This document shows, piece after piece, positions 55,964 to 64,000 of a stretch of 64,000 bases of DNA. A model generated the notes under the pieces. That model saw only the letters and a program-made list of their open reading frames with translations, was not told the origin of the DNA and ran no database searches. Source of the DNA: Streptomyces erythrochromogenes (lineage in GTDB: Bacteria; Actinomycetota; Actinomycetes; Streptomycetales; Streptomycetaceae); assembly GCF_036170895.1 (NCBI RefSeq), contig NZ_CP108036.1:3472001-3536000 (forward strand), read 5' to 3'. The position numbers were made by a program, and so were the translations under genes. The number at the start of each line of letters is the position of its first letter. Within the stretch, counting starts at the first letter, position 1.

Positions 55964-56721
55964 CGACGCCCACGCTCCCGCAGCGAAATGTCAAAGATGA
56001 TGTTCACGCCGTTGATGAGGGACTGGCCCTTGGAGCGCGAGTATTCGGTGTAGAGGATGTCCACCGGCACCTCGGTGACCCGCAGGTCGGAGCCCGCCAG
56101 GAAACCGACGAGCTCGGACGCGTGCGCCATGCCGTTCATCGTGATGTTCAGCTGCTCGGCGGCCTTGCGGCTCAGGACGCGCAGACCGTTGTGCGCATCG
56201 GTGAGCTTGAGCTTGCGGGCGGTGGGGCTGACGGCGGCGGCCGTGCGCAGGACGACCTGCTTGATCCACGGCACCTGGCCGTTCTGCTCGATGAAGCGGG
56301 AGCCGAGGACCACGTCGGCCTCGTCCCGCCGCAGCACGCCGACCATCGTCTCGACGTCCTTGGTCTGGTGCTGGCCGTCGGCGTCGAAGGTCGCGAAATA
56401 GCGGGAACCCGGCTGGGAGAGCGCGTACTTCAGACCGGTCTGGAGGGCGGCGCCCTGCCCGAGGTTCACCGGGTGGCGGACCAGGTGGGCGCCAGTGGTC
56501 GCTATGTGCTCGGCCGAGTCGTCGGTGCTGCCGTCGTCGACGACGACGATGTTGGGGAACGTCTTGCGGGCCCCCTCGACCACATCGGCGATCACCTGGC
56601 CCTCGTTATAGGCCGGTATGACCAGCCAGACATCGTCGTATTGGGACACGGTAGCTCCAGCGGAATGTGGCACGTACGAGTGCACGGTGATCGGTGTGAC
56701 GTCTTGGGCCGGCATGGTCAT
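55960..56721 (-). CDS. GT2 glycosyltransferase, polyprenyl-phosphate type
   Basis: This 253-aa protein resembles dolichyl-phosphate mannose synthase: VWLVIPAYNEGQVIADVV, VVDDGSTDDSAEH, NLGQGAALQTGL, FDADGQHQTKDVETMV. It should charge a polyprenyl phosphate with a sugar for a GT-C enzyme such as the AftA-like protein. The ATG at 56721 overlaps the flippase stop by four bases; ATG 56715 is another option. Confidence 0.9.
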   Translation of the reverse strand: MTMPAQDVTPITVHSYVPHSAGATVSQYDDVWLVIPAYNEGQVIADVVEGARKTFPNIVVVDDGSTDDSAEHIATTGAHLVRHPVNLGQGAALQTGLKYALSQPGSRYFATFDADGQHQTKDVETMVGVLRRDEADVVLGSRFIEQNGQVPWIKQVVLRTAAAVSPTARKLKLTDAHNGLRVLSRKAAEQLNITMNGMAHASELVGFLAGSDLRVTEVPVDILYTEYSRSKGQSLINGVNIIFDISLRERGRR

Positions 56722-58052
56722 TTCCCGACCGCTCCCACGCCCGGGGCGCCGGCGTCGGTCATCTGCCGGGGTGCTTCACCGGCGGCGGCCGCGGCTCCGG
56801 GGAAGCTCAGCCTGAGGGCTGCCAGCATAGCGAGGACGGTGGCGGTCGAGCCCAGGGCGTAGGCGACGATCACGCGCACGGCCACCTCGCCCGGGATCAG
56901 GGTGATGCCCACCAGGACCGCGGTGCCGAGGGCCCAGCAGAGCAACTGCAGGTTGTGCCGCTTGAATACCATGAGCGCCTGTCCCAGGACCATCGCGAAC
57001 ATGTATGCCACGGTGCCTGCGGACAGCAGGAAGAAGTCGAAGTGCCCCAGTACCGGATCCTCGATGCCGAAGAGCACCTCGATGAGCCACGGGCCGAGGG
57101 CCGTGGCGGGCACGCCGCCGAGCAGGCCCAGCGCTCCGACGACCAGGGCGATCCGCCGCAGCATCGCCCAGAAGGCCGCGCGGTCGCCGGCGGTGAAGGC
57201 GGCGGTCAGACCGCTGAGCAGCGAGGCCTGGAGCGAGCCGAAGACGAAGAGCGGTACGCGTGCGAGGACTGTCGCGCTCATCAGCGCCGCGATCAGCGCG
57301 CTGTCGGACGGCGCCAGGAGCTTGGTGCTCATCACGCCGGCGTTCACGACCAGTTGGGACAGCAGGGTCGCGCAGACCAGCAGGCCGAGGCCGCCCGACA
57401 GCTCCCGCCAGGCGATCTGCTCGCCGGGACCGACCGCGCGCAGCAGTGCGGGCAGCGTCACCAGCGTCGCGACGACGGGCGCGACGGCCAGGATGAGGCT
57501 GAAGGCCAGCGCCGAGTGCAGTCCGAAGAGGGCGCACCCGAAGGCGAGCGCGATCCGCAGCCCGCCGTCGACGGCGAGCTGGGTGCCGTACGCCCCGAAG
57601 CGGCCGAGGCCCGCCAGCACACCTCGGGTGAGGTAGCAGACGGCCATGCCGGTGAAGGCGCCGCCGAGCGCGGCCACCAGGGCACGGTCCCCGTGGAACA
57701 GCAGGTCGGCGATGGGGCCGGCGGCGAGGACGAGGACCAGCAGGGTCGCGCCGAGGATCCCGCCGGTGAGCAGGGTGGCGCGGCGCAGCACCGGAGCGGC
57801 GCCGTGGCCCAGGACCGCCCGGGCGGAGACGATCCGGGTGAGCTCCTGCTCCAGGGGGAAGAAGATGCCGATGCCGAGGGACATCACGATCGTCCACAGC
57901 ACCGAGACGTTGGCATATCCCGCATCGGACAGGCTGTGCCCGGCCACGCCCAGGTGGACGTAGGAGGCGGCGCCGAGCACGACGGTGCCGCCGGCCACCG
58001 CGACGGTGCCCGGCGGCAGCGCCGCGGTCAGCTTGTTCAGCAGGGTCTTCAT
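56718..58052 (-). CDS. Polysaccharide/lipid flippase (Wzx-like)
   Basis: A 444-aa protein with about 12 membrane spans in the pattern of the MOP (Wzx/MATE) superfamily, with FPLEQELTRIVSARAV and VGPGEQIAWRELSGGLGLL in the cytoplasmic loops. It probably turns a lipid-linked rhamnose-containing oligosaccharide to the outer face. The start overlaps the rfbD stop by four bases and its end overlaps the GT2 gene by four. Confidence 0.87.
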   Translation of the reverse strand: MKTLLNKLTAALPPGTVAVAGGTVVLGAASYVHLGVAGHSLSDAGYANVSVLWTIVMSLGIGIFFPLEQELTRIVSARAVLGHGAAPVLRRATLLTGGILGATLLVLVLAAGPIADLLFHGDRALVAALGGAFTGMAVCYLTRGVLAGLGRFGAYGTQLAVDGGLRIALAFGCALFGLHSALAFSLILAVAPVVATLVTLPALLRAVGPGEQIAWRELSGGLGLLVCATLLSQLVVNAGVMSTKLLAPSDSALIAALMSATVLARVPLFVFGSLQASLLSGLTAAFTAGDRAAFWAMLRRIALVVGALGLLGGVPATALGPWLIEVLFGIEDPVLGHFDFFLLSAGTVAYMFAMVLGQALMVFKRHNLQLLCWALGTAVLVGITLIPGEVAVRVIVAYALGSTATVLAMLAALRLSFPGAAAAAGEAPRQMTDAGAPGVGAVGK

Positions 58053-58972
58053 CCCGTGCGGCCGTCCCGGGCCGCCTTCGCGAGTGCGGCGAAGCCGGGG
58101 GTGGCCAGCGCCTGGGCCAGCTGTTCGCGCCAGTCGGGCAGCGGGTCCAGTCCGGCCTCTTCCTTCCACGCGTCGTGCGCGAGCACGCTGAAGGCGGGGC
58201 GGACGGCGGGGCGGACGAACGCCTCCGAGGTGGTCGGCCGGATCCGCTCGGGGTCCAGACCGCTCAGCCGGTAGGTCTCGCGGGCCAGTCCCATCCAGGT
58301 GGTCCGGCCGCTCGCGGTGCCGTGGTAGATCCCGCCCATGGCCCAGCCCTTGAGGGCGGCCCGGCCGAGGTCGACCAGGTGGCGGGCCAGCGCGTAGGAC
58401 CACGTGGGCTGTCCGTGCTGGTCGTCGACCACGTCGAGGGTGTCGCGCTGGGCGGCCAGCTTCAGCATGGTGGCGACGAAGTTCGGCCCGTGCTCGCCGT
58501 ACAGCCAGGCGGTCCGTACGACGTAGCCGTCCTGCGGCAGCAGTTCGGTGACGGCCTGCTCGCCGACCAGCTTGGAACGCCCGTAGGCGTTGACCGGGCC
58601 GGTCTCGGCGTCCTCGCGGTACGGCTCCGAGGCGTCGCCGGGCAGCACGTAGTCGGTGGAGACGTGGATCAGGCGCACGTGGGCGGCGGCGCACGCCTCG
58701 GCGAGGACGCGCACGGCGGTGCCGTTGACGGCGGTCGCGGCCTCCTCGGCGGTCTCGGCCCCGTCGACGTCCGTCCAGGCGGCGCAGTTCACGACCACGG
58801 TGGCACCCTCGACCGCGGCCCGGACGGCTGCCGGGTCGGTGATGTCGAGGTCGGCGCGGCGCAGGCCCACGGCCTCGATCCCGGCGCGCTTCAGGACGGT
58901 CAGGACGTCCTGGCCGAGCATCCCGCCGGCGCCGGTGACGAGCCAGCGCCCGTCCGACGAGTTGGTGCTCAC
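58049..58972 (-). CDS. rfbD: dTDP-4-dehydrorhamnose reductase
   Basis: The last enzyme of dTDP-L-rhamnose synthesis. The 307-aa Rossmann protein has LVTGAGGMLGQDV for NADPH, the VNCAAWTDVDGAE motif, the catalytic YxxxK in AYGRSKLVGEQ and HVSTDYVLPG. The GTG start overlaps the rfbB stop by four bases. Confidence 0.95.
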   Translation of the reverse strand: MSTNSSDGRWLVTGAGGMLGQDVLTVLKRAGIEAVGLRRADLDITDPAAVRAAVEGATVVVNCAAWTDVDGAETAEEAATAVNGTAVRVLAEACAAAHVRLIHVSTDYVLPGDASEPYREDAETGPVNAYGRSKLVGEQAVTELLPQDGYVVRTAWLYGEHGPNFVATMLKLAAQRDTLDVVDDQHGQPTWSYALARHLVDLGRAALKGWAMGGIYHGTASGRTTWMGLARETYRLSGLDPERIRPTTSEAFVRPAVRPAFSVLAHDAWKEEAGLDPLPDWREQLAQALATPGFAALAKAARDGRTG

Positions 58973-59946
58973 TTCTGCAGGGCCGCCTTCGCCTTCAGCG
59001 GCTCCCACCAGGCGCGGTTCTCGCGGTACCAGTCGATGGTGGCCTTGATGCCGGCCTCGAAGGTGACCTGCGGCACGTAGCCCAGCTCGGCGCCGATCTT
59101 GCTGATGTCGATGGAGTAGCGCAGGTCGTGGCCCTTGCGGTCCTCGACGTGCTCGACCATGTCCCAGCCCAGACCCGCGGCCTCCAGCAGGACGCCGGTG
59201 AGCTCCTTGTTGGTCAGCTCGGTGCCGCCGCCGATGTTGTAGACCTCGCCGGCGCGGCCCTTGCGCATGGCCAGGTCGATGCCGCGGCAGTGGTCGGAGA
59301 CGTGCAGCCAGTCGCGGACGTTGCCGCCGTTGCCGTACAGCGGGACCTTCTTGCCGTCCATCAGGTTCGAGACGAACAGCGGGATGACCTTCTCCGGGAA
59401 CTGGTAGTGCCCGTAGTTGTTGGAGCAGCGGGTGACCACCACGTCCATGCCGTGCGTGCGCGCGTAGGCCAGCGCCAGCAGGTCGGAGGACGCCTTGGAG
59501 GCGGAGTACGGGGAGTTGGGCACCAGCGGCCACTCCTCGGTCCAGGAGCCCTCGCTGATCGAGCCGTAGACCTCGTCCGTGGAGATGTGGACGAAGCGGC
59601 CGACGCCGTGCTTGCGGGCGGCGTCCAGCAGGACCTGGGTGCCGACGACGTTCGTCATGACGAAGGGGCCCGCGCCGGCGATGGACCGGTCCACGTGCGA
59701 CTCGGCGGCGAAGTGCACGACCACGTCGTGGCCGGCCATCACCTGGTCGACGGCCTCGGCGTCGCAGATGTCGCCCTGGACGAAGCGGTATCCGGAGTGG
59801 TCGGCGACCGGGGCGAGGTTGGCCTCGACGCCCGAGTAGGTCAGCTTGTCGAAGACGGTGATCTGCGCCGTGGCGTCTGCACCGAGCTGCTGGCGGACGA
59901 ATTCTGAACCGATGAAGCCGGCGCCGCCGGTCACGAGGATGCGCAT
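58969..59946 (-). CDS. rfbB: dTDP-glucose 4,6-dehydratase
   Basis: The second enzyme of the pathway. This 325-aa SDR protein has the NAD site LVTGGAGFIGSEFVRQQ, HFAAESHVDRSI, HISTDEVYGSI and the catalytic YSASKASSD. ATG 59946 follows a TAGACT box by nine bases with no ribosome site. It leads the operon rfbB-rfbD-flippase-GT2-DUF2304-GT2-AftA-like. Confidence 0.96.
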   Translation of the reverse strand: MRILVTGGAGFIGSEFVRQQLGADATAQITVFDKLTYSGVEANLAPVADHSGYRFVQGDICDAEAVDQVMAGHDVVVHFAAESHVDRSIAGAGPFVMTNVVGTQVLLDAARKHGVGRFVHISTDEVYGSISEGSWTEEWPLVPNSPYSASKASSDLLALAYARTHGMDVVVTRCSNNYGHYQFPEKVIPLFVSNLMDGKKVPLYGNGGNVRDWLHVSDHCRGIDLAMRKGRAGEVYNIGGGTELTNKELTGVLLEAAGLGWDMVEHVEDRKGHDLRYSIDISKIGAELGYVPQVTFEAGIKATIDWYRENRAWWEPLKAKAALQK

Positions 59947-59955
59947 AATACGAAG

Positions 59956-59961
59956 AGTCTA
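59956..59961 (-). promoter_or_regulatory. -10 box TAGACT of the rfbB operon
   Basis: TAGACT on the minus strand lies nine bases before the rfbB ATG; the transcript would start within about three bases of the codon. Confidence 0.45.
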
Positions 59962-60015
59962 GCCGCCTGCCGAACGTCACACGCCGGACGGTCGGACCGC
60001 CCCGGCCCTCTCGCA

Positions 60016-60021
60016 TAGGGT
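60016..60021 (+). promoter_or_regulatory. -10 box TAGGGT of rfbA, leaderless arrangement
   Basis: TAGGGT lies exactly six bases before ATG 60028, as for the DUF389 gene. AGGG within it could alternatively act as a weak ribosome site. Confidence 0.5.
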
Positions 60022-60027
60022 TCACCC

Positions 60028-60903
60028 ATGCGTGGAATCCTTTTGGCCGGTGGCACCGGATCGCGACTCTGGCCGCTGACTCGGGCCGTCTCGAAGCAGC
60101 TGCTGCCCGTCTTCGACAAGCCGATGATCTACTACCCGCTCTCCACCCTGGTGATGGCGGGCATCAGCGAGATCCTGATCATCACCACCCCTGAAGACCG
60201 TGACCAGTTCGAGCGCCTGCTCGGCGACGGTTCGCAGTTCGGACTGCGGCTGGAGTACGCCGTCCAGGAGCGCCCGGAGGGCATCGCCCAGGCATTCGTG
60301 CTCGGCGCCGACTTCATCGGCGACGAGTCCGTCGCGCTGATCCTCGGCGACAACATCTTCCACGGCAGTGGCCTCGGAACCCGCCTCGCCCAGCACGCCG
60401 ACGCCAAGGGCGGCCGCGTGTTCGCGTACCCGGTGGCGGACCCGACCGCCTACGGCGTGGTGGAGTTCGACGAGAAGGGCCAGGCCATCTCCATCGAGGA
60501 GAAGCCGGTCAAGCCCAAGTCCCGCTACGCGGTGCCGGGTCTGTACTTCTACGACAACCAGGTCGTGGAGATAGCCAAGGGCCTCAAGCCCAGCGCCCGC
60601 GGCGAGCTGGAGATCACCGCCGTCAACGACGCGTACCTCCAGGCCGGCGAGCTCAACGTCACGATCCTGGACCGCGGTACCGCCTGGCTCGACACCGGCA
60701 CCTTCGTCTCGATGGTCCAGGCCTCCGAGTTCGTCCGCGTGATCGAGGAGCGTCAGGGCTTCAAGATCGGCTGCATCGAGGAGGCGGCCTGGCGGGCCGG
60801 CCTCATCGACTCGGCCCAGCTGCGCGCGCTCGCCGAGCCGCTGACCAAGAGCGGTTACGGCACCTACCTCCTGGCCCTGCTCGACGAGGAGGAGGCCAAG
60901 TGA
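60028..60903 (+). CDS. rfbA: Glucose-1-phosphate thymidylyltransferase
   Basis: First enzyme of dTDP-L-rhamnose synthesis. The 291-aa protein has the nucleotidyltransferase start [18 protein letters not shown], the [11 protein letters not shown] stretch, LGDNIFHG and EEKPVKPKS. It is divergent from rfbB over 81 bases and overlaps rfbC by four bases (GTGA). Confidence 0.96.
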   Translation: MRGILLAGGTGSRLWPLTRAVSKQLLPVFDKPMIYYPLSTLVMAGISEILIITTPEDRDQFERLLGDGSQFGLRLEYAVQERPEGIAQAFVLGADFIGDESVALILGDNIFHGSGLGTRLAQHADAKGGRVFAYPVADPTAYGVVEFDEKGQAISIEEKPVKPKSRYAVPGLYFYDNQVVEIAKGLKPSARGELEITAVNDAYLQAGELNVTILDRGTAWLDTGTFVSMVQASEFVRVIEERQGFKIGCIEEAAWRAGLIDSAQLRALAEPLTKSGYGTYLLALLDEEEAK

Positions 60904-61499
60904 AGTTCCGCGAGCTCTCCATCGCCGGCGCCTTCGAGGTGACCCCGCAGCTGCACGGCGACCCGCGCGGCCTGTTCACCGAGTGGTACCGCTTCGACCG
61001 CCTGGCGGAGGTCGTCGGCCACCCGCTGAACCTGGCACAGGCGAACCTCTCCGTCTCCGCCGCCGGCGTGGTCCGCGGCATCCACTTCGCCGACGTGCCG
61101 CGCGGCCAGGCCAAGTACGTGACCTGCGTGCGCGGCGCCGTGCTCGACGTCATCGTGGACCTCCGGGTGGGCTCCCCCACCTTCGGCAAGTGGGAGGGCG
61201 TCCGCCTCGACGACGTCGACCGCCGCGCCGTCTACATCCCCGAGGGCCTCGGCCACGGCTTCTGCGCCCTGAGCGACGACGCGACCCTGTCGTACCTCTG
61301 CTCGGAGACGTACAACCCGACCGGCGAACACTCGGTGCACCCGCTCGACCCGGACCTGGGCATCGAGTGGCCGGCCGACGTCCCGCAGCTGTCCGCGCGC
61401 GACGAGGCCGCCCCTTCGCTGGCCGAGGCCATCGCGACCGGACTGCTGCCCGACCACGCCGCCTGCATCGAGTTCACCGAGTCCCTGCGCGTGAACTGA
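60900..61499 (+). CDS. rfbC: dTDP-4-dehydrorhamnose 3,5-epimerase
   Basis: This 199-aa cupin has [11 protein letters not shown], the [20 protein letters not shown] core with the catalytic histidine, [13 protein letters not shown] and the catalytic tyrosine near [10 protein letters not shown]. It acts between rfbB and rfbD. It is coupled to rfbA, and a strong terminator follows. Confidence 0.95.
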   Translation: MKFRELSIAGAFEVTPQLHGDPRGLFTEWYRFDRLAEVVGHPLNLAQANLSVSAAGVVRGIHFADVPRGQAKYVTCVRGAVLDVIVDLRVGSPTFGKWEGVRLDDVDRRAVYIPEGLGHGFCALSDDATLSYLCSETYNPTGEHSVHPLDPDLGIEWPADVPQLSARDEAAPSLAEAIATGLLPDHAACIEFTESLRVN

Positions 61500-61512
61500 C
61501 GCACCGCCCCCG

Positions 61513-61562
61513 CACGCAAGAAGGGCCGCACCCCGCGACGGGGGTGCGGCCCTTCTTGCGTG
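61513..61562 (+). terminator. Terminator of rfbA-rfbC
   Basis: A perfect stem of 20-22 bp (61513-61534 with 61541-61562) with a six-base loop, 14 bases after the rfbC stop. On the minus strand it may also back up tuf termination. Confidence 0.9.
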
Positions 61563-61593
61563 TACGCCGTGGCGGGCGGACCGGCAACGCCGA

Positions 61594-61633
61594 AGGGCCC
61601 CGCCCCACCGCCGAAGCGATGGGCCGGGGCCCT
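61594..61633 (-). terminator. Terminator of tuf
   Basis: AGGGCCCCG (61594-61602) pairs with CGGGGCCCT (61625-61633), extended by four more pairs after one mismatch, about 50 bases beyond the tuf stop. Confidence 0.7.
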
Positions 61634-61682
61634 CCAGTGCAACTTGGTGCCCGGTCAACGGGCTACCAGGTCAGAACACGAA

Positions 61683-62876
<1,194 letters not shown>

Positions 62877-62956
62877 GGGGGTCCTCCTGGAGAGTGGTTC
62901 TGTACGCCTTACAGATCGGCGCCAGGTGATCTTTGCTGGAAAGCCGGCCGGTCCCC

Positions 62957-62985
62957 GGGGCAACGGGAGTGGCTCCTGTTGCCCC
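62957..62985 (-). other. Hairpin between fusA and tuf
   Basis: A 13-bp stem with one wobble pair (62957-62969 with 62973-62985) closes a three-base loop. It may trim read-through from fusA or stabilise the fusA 3' end; tuf may also have its own promoter here. Confidence 0.6.
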
Positions 62986-63027
62986 AGAGGCTGCCGGTGA
63001 CAAGCCTAAAGCGTGTACTCCGAAGAG

Positions 63028-64000
63028 TTACTCGCCCTTGGCCTTCGCGATGATCTCCTCGGCGACGTTCCGGGGAACCTCGGCGTAGGAGTCGAACTGC
63101 ATCGAGTAGCTGGCGCGACCCGAGGTCTTGCTGCGGAGGTCGCCGACGTAGCCGAACATCTCCGACAGGGGCACGAGGCCCTTGACGATCTTGGCTCCGT
63201 GACGGTCCTCCATGGCCTGAATCTGGCCACGGCGGGAGTTGATGTCACCGATGACATCGCCCATGGACTCCTCGGGCGTGGTGACCTCAACGGCCATCAT
63301 CGGCTCGAGCAGAACGGGCGAAGCCTTGCGCGCGGCCTCCTTGAAGGCCTGCGAACCGGCGATCTTGAAGGCGAGCTCGGAGGAGTCGACCTCGTGGTAG
63401 CCACCGTCGAGAAGCGTGACGCGAACGCCCGTCATCTCGTAGCCGGCCAGGATGCCGAACTGCATGGCCTCCTGCGCACCCGCGTCCACCGAAGGGATGT
63501 ACTCCTTCGGCACACGACCGCCGGTGACCTTGTTCACGAACTCGTACGCCGGGCCGTCGGCCTCGGTGATGGGCTCGATCGCGATCTGCACCTTGGCGAA
63601 CTGACCGGTACCACCGGTCTGCTTCTTGTGGGTGTAGTCGTGACGCTCGACGGCCTTGCGGATCGTCTCACGGTACGCGACCTGCGGCTTGCCGACGTTG
63701 GCCTCGACCTTGAACTCGCGCTTCATACGGTCGACCAGCACCTCGAGGTGCAGCTCGCCCATACCGCCGAGGATGGTCTGACCCGTCTCCTCGTCCGAGT
63801 GAACGTGGAAGGAGGGGTCCTCCTCCGCGAGACGCTGGATGGCGACACCCAGCTTCTCCTGGTCACCCTTGGACTTGGGCTCGATGGCGACCTGGATGAC
63901 CGGAGCCGGGAAGTCCATGGACTCCAGGATCACGGGCTGCTTGTCGTCGCACAGCGTCTCACCGGTGGTGGTCTGCTTCAGGCCCATCACGGCGACGATG
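63028..64000 (-). CDS. fusA: Elongation factor G, 3' part
   Basis: The gene runs off the right edge, so only about 324 C-terminal residues are visible. They cover the end of domain II through domain [42 protein letters not shown] (domain III), YRETIRK...[16 protein letters not shown] (domain IV), and [17 protein letters not shown]. It ends at TAA 63028. It drives ribosome translocation and is upstream of tuf in the str operon. Confidence 0.97.
   Translation of the reverse strand, partial: IVAVMGLKQTTTGETLCDDKQPVILESMDFPAPVIQVAIEPKSKGDQEKLGVAIQRLAEEDPSFHVHSDEETGQTILGGMGELHLEVLVDRMKREFKVEANVGKPQVAYRETIRKAVERHDYTHKKQTGGTGQFAKVQIAIEPITEADGPAYEFVNKVTGGRVPKEYIPSVDAGAQEAMQFGILAGYEMTGVRVTLLDGGYHEVDSSELAFKIAGSQAFKEAARKASPVLLEPMMAVEVTTPEESMGDVIGDINSRRGQIQAMEDRHGAKIVKGLVPLSEMFGYVGDLRSKTSGRASYSMQFDSYAEVPRNVAEEIIAKAKGE

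Overview
The window is a piece of the core chromosome of a high-GC actinobacterium, almost certainly a Streptomyces. The evidence is the strong third-position G/C bias, many GTG starts, 4-bp stop/start overlaps, the actinobacterial orders alr-hydrolase-tsaE and tsaB-rimI-tsaD, and the S10-spc-alpha ribosomal cluster followed by glmM and glmS. The species cannot be read from the sequence alone.

Layout. 1-5.4 kb: the end of a membrane protein, an OmpR-type response regulator and histidine kinase, an LCP wall-polymer ligase and a SEDS (FtsW/RodA) protein. 5.4-9.0 kb: a low-gene stretch holding three copies of a non-coding repeat. Two of them face each other as an inverted repeat of about 1.1 kb. 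Between the repeats lie a HutC-type GntR repressor, a divergent 69-aa protein that shares its operators, and a DUF3592 membrane protein. 9.0-12.1 kb: two coupled lipoprotein NodB deacetylases and a SAM methyltransferase. 12.1-20.5 kb: tsaD, rimI, tsaB, tsaE (tRNA t6A synthesis), alr, nnr and acpS, with an L,D-transpeptidase-like protein lacking its catalytic residues and a 62-aa protein under a perfect palindrome. 20.5-27 kb: glmS, a lipoprotein, coaA, a DUF389 protein and glmM.

27-48.4 kb is the ribosomal block, all on the minus strand. In transcription order it runs rpsJ-rplC-rplD-rplW-rplB-rpsS-rplV-rpsC-rplP-rpmC-rpsQ, rplN-rplX-rplE-rpsN-rpsH-rplF-rplR-rpsE-rpmD-rplO, secY-adk-map, infA-rpmJ-rpsM-rpsK-rpoA-rplQ, then truA, an ABC-F ATPase, a GT87-like glycosyltransferase and rplM-rpsI. 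48.8-61.5 kb lies between the S10 operon and fusA-tuf. It is a cell-surface cluster: the four dTDP-L-rhamnose genes, a flippase, two GT2 glycosyltransferases with a DUF2304 partner, an AftA-like GT-C enzyme, a PGRP amidase with three C-terminal repeats and an anchored protein of unknown function. 61.7-64 kb: tuf and the 3' part of fusA.

Cell-wall precursor supply (glmS, glmM, alr), undecaprenyl-linked glycan export and ligation (rfb genes, flippase, LCP), wall synthesis (SEDS) and wall hydrolysis or modification (amidase, deacetylases) dominate outside translation. The least explained features are the extragenic repeat family, the GntR divergent switch, the palindrome-controlled 62-aa protein and a group of genes whose -10 boxes sit 6-7 bases before the start codon, which predicts leaderless mRNAs.
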